Shown: positions 1 through 5,550 of the stretch, piece after piece | Layout of the letters: each line of letters begins with the position of its first letter | Numbering within the stretch: position 1 is the first letter of the stretch | Assembly: GCA_021798655.1 (NCBI GenBank) | Contig: JAJZFE010000003.1 | Location: forward strand, 1 to 6,215 | Length of the DNA: 6,215 bases | Reading direction: 5' to 3' | Source: Acidobacteriota bacterium | GTDB taxonomy: Bacteria > Acidobacteriota > Terriglobia > Terriglobales > Acidobacteriaceae | The notes under the pieces: model-generated | The model's input: only the letters and a program-made list of their open reading frames with translations | What the model was told of the DNA's origin: nothing | Databases searched by the model: none | Made by a program: the position numbers and the translations under genes

Positions 1-641
1 AAGGCGCGCCACTTCGCGGCGAGCGGCTCCATGCGGATGGTGTTCTCGGTGAAGTCGCCCTGTTGGATGCGGTTGCGATCGACGATGACGATGAGGTTGT
101 CGAGCGCGTAGTGTTGCGCGGACATGGCAGCCTCCCAGTTGGAGCCCTCCTGCAGTTCGCCGTCGCCAGTGAGCACGAAGGTGCGCCACGACTGCGCGGA
201 GATCTTCGCGGCCAGCGCACAGCCGACCGCGATGGGCAGGCCGTGGCCAAGTGGGCCGGTGTTGGCTTCGACACCGGGGAGCTTGTTGCGGTCGGGGTGG
301 CCGTTGAGGCGCGAGAGCGGCGCCATATAGGTGTCGAGCAGCGCCCGCGGAAAGAAGCCGCGCGCCGCCAGCACGGAATAAAACGCGCCCGAGCAGTGAC
401 CCTTGCTCATGATGAAGCGATCACGCTGTGGCCAAAGCGGATCGTCAGGATCGAGCTGCAGGACGCCGCCAAGATACAGCGTGGCAAGGATGTCCGCCGA
501 GGACAGGTCTCCGCCGGTGTGGCCGATGCCGGCGCGGTGCGTCATCGACATGGCACTGTAACGGATGAGGTTGGCTTGCTGCTGCAGCCATCGGGCATCG
601 TGCGGCGGGTTGGGCGTAGCGGCGTTGGGCGGGTTCGGCAA
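1..641 (-). CDS. Transketolase, N-terminal (ThDP-binding) subunit, partial at its 3' end
   Basis: Transketolase moves two-carbon units between sugar phosphates in the cytoplasmic non-oxidative pentose phosphate pathway, using thiamine diphosphate (ThDP) and Mg2+. Reading the minus strand gives about 213 residues with the family's marks in order: AGIGHTGGD (37-45), SKGH (79-82), GPLGHG (129-134), then the ThDP/Mg motif beginning GDGE at 159 and ending at DRN (188-190). The style (GELQEGSNWEAA) is that of the split, two-gene transketolases, whose N-terminal half is usually about 270-280 residues; roughly 60 residues are therefore missing past position 1. The pyrimidine-binding subunit gene would be expected next, outside the window. 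The start chosen is TTG at 641: an in-frame TGA lies at 681-683, no ATG or GTG lies between, and GGGAGA sits 9 nt upstream. The next in-frame ATG (551) would cut off the first helix. The first residues (LPNPPNAATPNPP) are proline/asparagine-rich and look like a disordered tail. The family call is firm; the start is less so. Confidence 0.85.
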   Translation of the reverse strand, partial: MPNPPNAATPNPPHDARWLQQQANLIRYSAMSMTHRAGIGHTGGDLSSADILATLYLGGVLQLDPDDPLWPQRDRFIMSKGHCSGAFYSVLAARGFFPRALLDTYMAPLSRLNGHPDRNKLPGVEANTGPLGHGLPIAVGCALAAKISAQSWRTFVLTGDGELQEGSNWEAAMSAQHYALDNLIVIVDRNRIQQGDFTENTIRMEPLAAKWRA

Positions 642-650
642 TGCGAGAGA

Positions 651-656
651 TCTCCC
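651..656 (-). promoter_or_regulatory. Ribosome binding site supporting a TTG start
   Basis: On the minus strand GGGAGA lies 9 nt before the TTG at 641. It is the main reason for choosing this non-ATG start, as no other usual start codon lies between the upstream in-frame stop and residue 31 of the reading frame. Confidence 0.55.
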
Positions 657-685
657 GGCGGTCGTTGGAGCGGACTCAGGTCAGG

Positions 686-715
686 ACTCTAGGGATTCAG
701 CGCGGCGCTTGTCAA
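686..715 (-). promoter_or_regulatory. Sigma-70-type promoter for the transketolase gene
   Basis: On the minus strand a perfect -35 box TTGACA (715-710) is followed by an 18-nt spacer and TAGAGT (691-686), which matches four of six -10 consensus bases. Transcription would start near 680 and leave a leader of about 40 nt before the TTG start at 641, long enough to hold the GGGAGA ribosome binding site. An 18-nt spacer is within the normal range. It is called from sequence alone. Confidence 0.5.
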
Positions 716-816
716 CGCAGTTCGTTGGAACAGGCTGGAGTTGGCGACAACTGCTGCAGTGAGAGACCTGCCGATCCAAGTCAGTCCGCCTGTCGGAATT
801 GCGCGGAGATGCAGAG

Positions 817-847
817 TTGAGCGACGGCTGTCGCGGTGGGTTAGAGT
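817..847 (+). promoter_or_regulatory. Weak candidate promoter for the GH78 gene
   Basis: TTGAGC (817-822) and TAGAGT (842-847) each match four of six consensus bases, but the 19-nt spacer is longer than ideal. A start near 854 would give a leader of only about 22 nt before the ATG at 876. The -10 hexamer is identical to that of the divergent transketolase promoter. This is the best plus-strand candidate I can find in the 234-bp intergenic region (642-875); the rest of that region shows no gene and no strong hairpin. Confidence 0.22.
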
Positions 848-860
848 GGCAGAGCTGTCT

Positions 861-864
861 GGAG
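861..864 (+). promoter_or_regulatory. Ribosome binding site for the GH78 gene
   Basis: GGAG at 861-864 ends 11 nt before ATG 876. The next in-frame ATGs (879, 885) would lie still farther away. This supports 876 as the start, though the match to the Shine-Dalgarno core is only four bases. Confidence 0.4.
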
Positions 865-875
865 CACGTTTCGAC

Positions 876-3383
876 ATGATGCCAATGTGCAAACTACTCT
901 CGTTGTCTCTCCTGGTGTTGACGTTGCGTGGTGGTGCGGCGGCGCAGTCGGTTGATGTGGCTACGCCCGAACCACTGGATCCGGCACGAGCGTTGATGAG
1001 CTTGCCGGCACAACCGCATGTTGCACTGCCGGAACAGTATGTGTGGACGGCGGATGACATCACGGTGCTGCGCAAGGATCGCGGCAAATACTCCTGGAGT
1101 CGCACGGAGCTGCGCGTGGCTCCGCACTACTTTCGCGCCCACTTTGTGGTGAAGTCGTTGCCCCGCGCTGCGACGGTGTACATCGCGGGGCCGCGCGAGG
1201 CGTCCGTCTACCTGAACGGACATCTGCTGGGCGAGTTTTCGTCCGACCCTGGAGCGCCGATCAACTTTCGCGTGTTCCACGCCGATGCGCTGCACGGGTT
1301 GCGTGTTGGCGACAACGTGGTTGCAGTCGCGGCGGTGCGTGGGCGTGGCGTGGTCACGGGCGCAGGGCCTGACACGACGCACCAGCTGGCCTACGGCGAG
1401 GTGCTGGTGGTGAAGATTCTTCCGGCGGCGTTCGGAGTGGAGGCGCAGCCGCTGGTGATCACGGATACGAACTGGCGGTCGAGTGCTGCAGCGTTGGCTG
1501 GCTGGTTTGACGCGGGCTTCGACGACTCGGCGTGGCGAGCGGTGGCGTCATTGGGGCCGGTGGAGTCGAATGTGGATCTGCTGCAGTGGAGTGCTGACGC
1601 GGGCATGTATGGGTGGCCAGGGTATCGCGGGATGTCGCCGTGGCTGCGGACGTACTCGATGAATGCTGCCGCGGTGACGCATGTCTATGCCGGGCGTGCG
1701 AGGTTCGATCATCTGGACACGCTGACGAGCGCGCAGGCGGCAGGTCCATTCACGATCAGCACGCCGCCGGCTGCGATGAATCCGGTGGATGCCGAAGCTC
1801 CTTCGCTGCTGCTGGACTTTGGCCGCGAGGTGGCGGGGCGGTTGCTGGTGGAGTCGGCATCGGCGGTGCCGGCGCGGATCTCGATTGCCTATGGTGAGTC
1901 GGAGATTGAAGCGATGTCTACGGGGCTTACGTCCGGTCAACGTGGTGGCAACTACATGGGCACCAACCTGTTGGAAGTGCCGGGCAATGGCACGGCGCGT
2001 GGACCGAAGTCTGCGTTTCGGTATGTGCACATTCGCTTTCTGCGCGGTGCGCCAGCAGCACAGTTCAAAGCGATTCGGCTGGAAGGCATTGCGTATCCGG
2101 TGGAGTACAAGGGCGCGTTCGAGTCGTCGGATGCGCGGCTCAACCGCATCTGGGAGATGGGCGCGTACACGGCGCATCTGTGCATGCAGGACGGTGTGTG
2201 GGATGCTCCGAAGCGCGATCGCGGCCGCTGGATTGGTGACATCGATGTAGAAGGTCGCGTGATCGATACGGTCTTCGGCGATCCGCGCATCCTGGAAGAC
2301 ACGCTGCAGACGCTGGCGGAGAGCACGCCCGCAGACCAGTATGTGAACGGCATTGCGGGCTACAGCGGACTGTGGGTGACGTCGCTGGAGAGCCTGTACA
2401 TGCACAGCGGCGACGTGGCGTATCTGGAGTCGCAGCACGCGGCACTCCTGCGGATACTGGCTCGCATGGATCGTGACATCGGGCCAGACAACCTGCTGGT
2501 AGCGAGCACTCATGGCTGGGGATTTGTGGACTGGTCGCCGGGCCTGTACGGTGCAACGGCGGAGACCCGCATTGGCACGAACCTGCAGTATCTGCGCGCG
2601 TATGCTGCGGCTGCGCGGTTGCTGCACTTCGCTGGTGATGAGACCAACGCCGCAAAGTATGCCGAGCTAGGTCGCGCGCTCTCGCAGGCCGCAAGTGCCT
2701 ACATCGACGCGCATGGAACGGTGGGGCGCACCTGGCAGCTCAACGCGCTCGCGGTGCTCGATGGCATGGGCGATGCGGCACCGCAGATATGGCCGGAGGT
2801 GCTGGCGCACGTGAAGCAGGACGCGCCGACAGACCAGGCGATTACGCCTTACTTCAACGCCTATGTGCTGGATGCGATGTCTGCGCTGAACCATCGTGCA
2901 GAGGCGCTGGCGTGGCTGCGGACCTACTGGGGCGGCATGATCGACGAGGGAGCGACGAGCTTCTGGGAAAACTATGATCTGCGCTGGCCGAAGACGGACT
3001 ATGCGCTCTCGCTGCAGGCCGATGGCACCAGCGGCTATTTCGTCTCGCTGGCTCATGGATGGTCGTCCGGACCGACGGCTTGGCTGGCTGAGAATGTGCT
3101 CGGCATCACGCCTGCGAGTCCCGGTTATGCAACGGTGAATGTGCGACCGGACCTGCTGGGGCTGGAGTTTGCGCGTGGCGCAGTACCGACACCGCACGGC
3201 AATATCCTGATCAGGATTGACCGGCAGGGCATCGTGCTCGATCTGCCTGCGGGGATCGCTGCCGCGCACGTGACGTACTCGCCGCAGGCGGTAGGGCAGA
3301 TGGTTTATGTGGACGGCGAAGCGGTGCATGGCAGCGTCATCGAGATCACTCAGGCAGGACATCACGTCATCACTGCGCATTGA
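876..3383 (+). CDS. Secreted GH78-type alpha-L-rhamnosidase-like glycoside hydrolase
   Basis: An 835-residue protein predicted to remove terminal alpha-L-rhamnose from glycans by inversion. A Sec signal peptide comes first (MCKLLSLSLLVLTL, likely cut after AAA at 21-23). Then come an N-terminal beta-sandwich (about 60-230, including YFRAHFVV near 85 and FDDSAW before 225), a second beta domain with LLDFGREVAG around 314, an (alpha/alpha)6 barrel (about 425-745) and a C-terminal beta domain opening at HGWSSGPTAWL (727-737). The barrel motif DAPKRDRGRWIGD begins at D443. D443, D448 and D455 sit at the same offsets (0, +5, +12) as the catalytic-site acids D567, E572 and D579 of Bacillus RhaB, as I recall them. 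E698 in SFWENYD fits the general acid. The length is normal. The start is ATG 876, with GGAG ten nt upstream; ATG codons at 879 and 885 are alternatives, and the open frame before 876 shows no signal peptide. The fold is firm. Substrate is less certain, because DAPKRDR differs from the usual DCPQRDER and related proteins are often uncharacterised. Confidence 0.85.
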   Translation: MMPMCKLLSLSLLVLTLRGGAAAQSVDVATPEPLDPARALMSLPAQPHVALPEQYVWTADDITVLRKDRGKYSWSRTELRVAPHYFRAHFVVKSLPRAATVYIAGPREASVYLNGHLLGEFSSDPGAPINFRVFHADALHGLRVGDNVVAVAAVRGRGVVTGAGPDTTHQLAYGEVLVVKILPAAFGVEAQPLVITDTNWRSSAAALAGWFDAGFDDSAWRAVASLGPVESNVDLLQWSADAGMYGWPGYRGMSPWLRTYSMNAAAVTHVYAGRARFDHLDTLTSAQAAGPFTISTPPAAMNPVDAEAPSLLLDFGREVAGRLLVESASAVPARISIAYGESEIEAMSTGLTSGQRGGNYMGTNLLEVPGNGTARGPKSAFRYVHIRFLRGAPAAQFKAIRLEGIAYPVEYKGAFESSDARLNRIWEMGAYTAHLCMQDGVWDAPKRDRGRWIGDIDVEGRVIDTVFGDPRILEDTLQTLAESTPADQYVNGIAGYSGLWVTSLESLYMHSGDVAYLESQHAALLRILARMDRDIGPDNLLVASTHGWGFVDWSPGLYGATAETRIGTNLQYLRAYAAAARLLHFAGDETNAAKYAELGRALSQAASAYIDAHGTVGRTWQLNALAVLDGMGDAAPQIWPEVLAHVKQDAPTDQAITPYFNAYVLDAMSALNHRAEALAWLRTYWGGMIDEGATSFWENYDLRWPKTDYALSLQADGTSGYFVSLAHGWSSGPTAWLAENVLGITPASPGYATVNVRPDLLGLEFARGAVPTPHGNILIRIDRQGIVLDLPAGIAAAHVTYSPQAVGQMVYVDGEAVHGSVIEITQAGHHVITAH

Positions 3384-3390
3384 GGATGAG

Positions 3391-3412
3391 GAGCGCAGAC
3401 CGGGCTGCGCTC
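3391..3412 (+). terminator. Perfect hairpin just after the GH78 stop codon
   Basis: GAGCGCAG (3391-3398) and CTGCGCTC (3405-3412) form a perfect 8-bp stem with a six-base loop, starting 7 nt after the GH78 stop codon. The position is that of a terminator, but the next bases (ATAGGAGC) hold no T run, so classical Rho-independent termination is not well supported. A 3'-end stabiliser of the GH78 message, or a partial terminator with read-through into the GH127 gene, fits equally well. Confidence 0.4.
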
Positions 3413-3468
3413 ATAGGAGCAGAGATATTGAAATGACGTTTCCGGATGCCAACAGGTGCCGCGCTGCG

Positions 3469-3511
3469 GAATCGCGGCTCCTTTGCAGTTTCAGTCTCTT
3501 GATTCGCGGCT
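3469..3511 (+). repeat. 11-bp direct repeat upstream of the GH127 gene, possible operator
   Basis: GAATCGCGGCT (3469-3479) recurs as GATTCGCGGCT (3501-3511), with 10 of 11 bases the same and starts 32 bp apart, close to three helical turns. The second copy ends 39 nt before the GH127 start codon. Two same-face sites directly upstream of a gene look like binding sites for a regulator. The first copy also overlaps the right arm of a small inverted repeat (GCCGCG 3458-3463, CGCGGC 3473-3478). I find no clean -35/-10 pair in this gap (3384-3550); GATACT at 3518 is the best -10 look-alike but lacks a correctly spaced partner. Confidence 0.35.
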
Positions 3512-3542
3512 GAGTGCGATACTCTGCCGTCAGCGTTGTCCC

Positions 3543-3547
3543 AGGAA
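3543..3547 (+). promoter_or_regulatory. Ribosome binding site for the GH127 gene
   Basis: AGGAA ends 3 nt before ATG 3551, a short but usable distance. It decides the start against an in-frame TTG at 3536, which has no purine-rich stretch in front and would put five extra residues before the Tat signal. Confidence 0.45.
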
Positions 3548-3550
3548 CTC

Positions 3551-5368
3551 ATGTCGTCGATCAAGCTCACCCGCCGCAAGCTCTTACAGACCGCCGCCGC
3601 GCCGATGATGATGCGCGTGATGCAGCCACTCGCTGCGTTCGCTGCAACGACGCAGAGTCGCGAGCCCTTGAGGCAGTTTGAAGCGGCACAGGTTCAACTG
3701 ACCGGCGGACCATTCGCAGAGCAATACGACGAGCTGCACGCGCACTATCTGTCGCTCTCCAATGACCGGTTGCTCAAGGTGTATCGCCAGCGCGCGGGCC
3801 TGCCCGCTCCAGGTGCTGATATGGGCGGCTGGTATGACCTCGATGGCTTTGTGCCTGGACACTCGTTGGGTCAGTACATCTCTGGCCTGGCGCGCATGGG
3901 TGCGTCCACCGGCGACGCGGCGTGTCACGAAAAGGTGCATGAGTTGGTGAGCGGCTTTGCGGAGACGCTCGGCCCGCAGAACCAGAGCATCCTGCGGCCG
4001 GAGACGAATCTGTGGATCTGCTACACGCTCGACAAGCACTTTGCCGGGCTGCTCGACGCTGCGACGCTGAGCGGCGTGGCGGAAGCGAAGGGGCTTCTCA
4101 GCCGCGTGCTATCCGGCGCGGAGGCTCTACTGCCTGCACACGGACGCGACCGTATTGGCAAGAAGGATCCGCCCTACGATGAGACGTTTGTGATGCCGGA
4201 GAACCTCTTTGCAGCGGAGCAGCTTACCGGTAATCCCGCCTTTCGCGAGCTTGCGCTGCGTTACCTTCTCGACCGCGAGTTCTTTGATCCGCTGGCGCGA
4301 GGCGAAGATCCACTGCCGGGCCAACATGCGTACTCGCACGCGATCGCGCTCAGTTCCGGGGCCGCGGCGTACCTCGCGCTGGGTGAGCCGAAGTACAAGT
4401 CCGCAATGGAGAATGCGTTCACGCTGCTGACCACGCAGCAGCAGTTCGCCTCCGGTGGATGGGGTCCTAACGAGACCTTCATCACGCCGCACAAAGGGGA
4501 GCTGTGCCGTTCGCTTGCAACGACGGTCGATCACTTCGAGACTCCGTGCGGTGCGTATGCGGCGACGAAGCTCGCGCGTTATCTTACGCGCGTCACGGCT
4601 GCTCCACAGGACACACGCTACGGCGACAATCTGGAGCGCGTGCTGTTCAATACGATCCTCGCCGTGAAGCCGCCGGACTCGGACGGCGATTATCCGTATT
4701 ACTCCACCTACTCGCCCGCTGCACAGAGGGTTTATTACTCGAAGAAGTGGCCGTGCTGCTCGGGCACGCTGGTGCAGACGGTTGCGGACTATCCGCTGAA
4801 CCTATATTTCCATGCACCGGAGACGGGCCTGTACGTCAGTCAGTACACGCCATCGCGACTGCACTTTACGCACCTTGGAACGCCTGTCGAGATCGAGCAG
4901 CAGACGCGCTATCCTGCGGAGGACAGCGTTACGTTGATGGTGAATCCGGCGCAGCCATTGGCGATGACCGTCTACGTTCGCATTCCTACGTGGGTCTTGA
5001 GCGGTGCGAGTGTGCACGTCAATGGCACGCGTTGGACGAACCCGGCAACTCCTGGCACCTTTCTTGCAATCCATCGCGTGTGGCATCGCGGGGATCGCAT
5101 CGACGTTGTGCTGCCGCAGGAGTTTCGCACGGAACCGATCGATGACCTCAATCCCGATACGGTTGCGCTGATGCGTGGTCCGGTGCAGTACGTTGCGCTG
5201 AACCCGCGAGACGATCTGCCCGGGAACGCGCGGCTCGCATTGCCGGCGAGCCTGAAGCGACTTGGTTCGCAGGCCTTCGTCGAAGACTACGCAGGGCGGC
5301 AGATTGTCTTCGTGCCGTTGCACCAGGTCGGCGCACAGATGTACACGAGCTACTTCAGCCGTGCGTGA
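3551..5368 (+). CDS. Tat-exported GH127 (DUF1680) beta-L-arabinofuranosidase-like protein
   Basis: A 605-residue protein of the family that includes Bifidobacterium HypBA1, a retaining enzyme which cleaves beta-L-arabinofuranosides using a cysteine nucleophile bound to Zn2+. The N-terminus is a twin-arginine signal: TRRKLLQ (7-13), an alanine/methionine-rich stretch, and probable cleavage at AFAA (29-32). The catalytic part is a helical barrel from about 40 to 420, followed by a beta-sandwich region containing MTVYVRIPTWV and ending in LMRGPVQYVALNPRD. WPCCSGT holds the adjacent pair C402/C403, matching C417 (nucleophile) and C418 of HypBA1. E330-T-P-C333 matches its metal ligands E338 and C340, but with one extra residue between them. 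E308 in GPNETF is my candidate acid/base. HypBA1 is 658 residues, so length is slightly short but complete. The gene lies 167 bp after the GH78 gene and may be co-transcribed or have its own promoter. Family call firm; exact substrate inferred. Confidence 0.88.
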   Translation: MSSIKLTRRKLLQTAAAPMMMRVMQPLAAFAATTQSREPLRQFEAAQVQLTGGPFAEQYDELHAHYLSLSNDRLLKVYRQRAGLPAPGADMGGWYDLDGFVPGHSLGQYISGLARMGASTGDAACHEKVHELVSGFAETLGPQNQSILRPETNLWICYTLDKHFAGLLDAATLSGVAEAKGLLSRVLSGAEALLPAHGRDRIGKKDPPYDETFVMPENLFAAEQLTGNPAFRELALRYLLDREFFDPLARGEDPLPGQHAYSHAIALSSGAAAYLALGEPKYKSAMENAFTLLTTQQQFASGGWGPNETFITPHKGELCRSLATTVDHFETPCGAYAATKLARYLTRVTAAPQDTRYGDNLERVLFNTILAVKPPDSDGDYPYYSTYSPAAQRVYYSKKWPCCSGTLVQTVADYPLNLYFHAPETGLYVSQYTPSRLHFTHLGTPVEIEQQTRYPAEDSVTLMVNPAQPLAMTVYVRIPTWVLSGASVHVNGTRWTNPATPGTFLAIHRVWHRGDRIDVVLPQEFRTEPIDDLNPDTVALMRGPVQYVALNPRDDLPGNARLALPASLKRLGSQAFVEDYAGRQIVFVPLHQVGAQMYTSYFSRA

Positions 5369-5520
5369 ACGCGTTGGCCAGGCATCCTGCCGAGGAAGAG
5401 CCATTGCGTCGTTGCGACTCCGTGTTGTCGTGCACATCGGCTTGCCCTTGCGTGCGGATGCTACTACGTTCGGGCTCACCATTGATTCTCACGAGGTTCC
5501 TGCTTGTTCCACCGATGTTC

Positions 5521-5550
5521 GATGCGGCTACGTTTGATGCGACTACTTCT
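5521..5550 (+). repeat. Imperfect 15-bp tandem repeat spanning the GH42 start
   Basis: GATGCGGCTACGTTT (5521-5535) is followed directly by GATGCGACTACTTCT (5536-5550), identical at 12 of 15 positions. Each copy supplies an in-frame ATG (5522 and 5537), so the protein begins MRLRL-MRLLL. It looks like a short duplication that doubled the start codon and the basic n-region of the signal peptide. Confidence 0.6.

Noticed and set aside
63..692. Plus-strand open frame of 209 codons opposite the transketolase gene
   Set aside because: Its product is low-complexity and resembles no family I know, while the minus strand encodes clear transketolase motifs across the same bases.
741..875. N-terminal extension of the GH78 protein from a TTG at 741
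   Set aside because: The 45 extra residues carry no signal peptide and would bury the clear signal sequence that begins at ATG 876.
1548..2627. Minus-strand open frame of 359 codons inside the GH78 gene
   Set aside because: The product is Arg/His/Gln-rich, typical of the antisense of a GC-rich gene. The GH78 domains on the plus strand run unbroken through it.
2667..3380. Minus-strand open frame of 237 codons opposite the end of the GH78 gene
   Set aside because: It shows the same arginine-rich antisense composition and no recognisable domain, and the plus strand carries the GH78 C-terminal motifs here.
4504..5145. Plus-strand open frame of 213 codons in another frame of the GH127 gene
   Set aside because: It overlaps the catalytic core of the GH127 gene entirely; composition is cysteine/arginine-rich and no family is recognised.
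5376..5393. Small inverted repeat (CAGG-CAT-CCTG) after the GH127 stop codon as a terminator
   Set aside because: The stem is only four base pairs, does not extend cleanly, and has no T run.
5442..5470. Possible promoter (TTGCCC, 17 nt, TACGTT) before the GH42 gene
   Set aside because: Only three of six -10 bases match; too weak to call in GC-rich DNA.
4802..5482. Minus-strand open frame of 226 codons opposite the GH127 3' end
   Set aside because: Arg/His-rich antisense shadow, with no plausible ribosome binding site or motif noticed.
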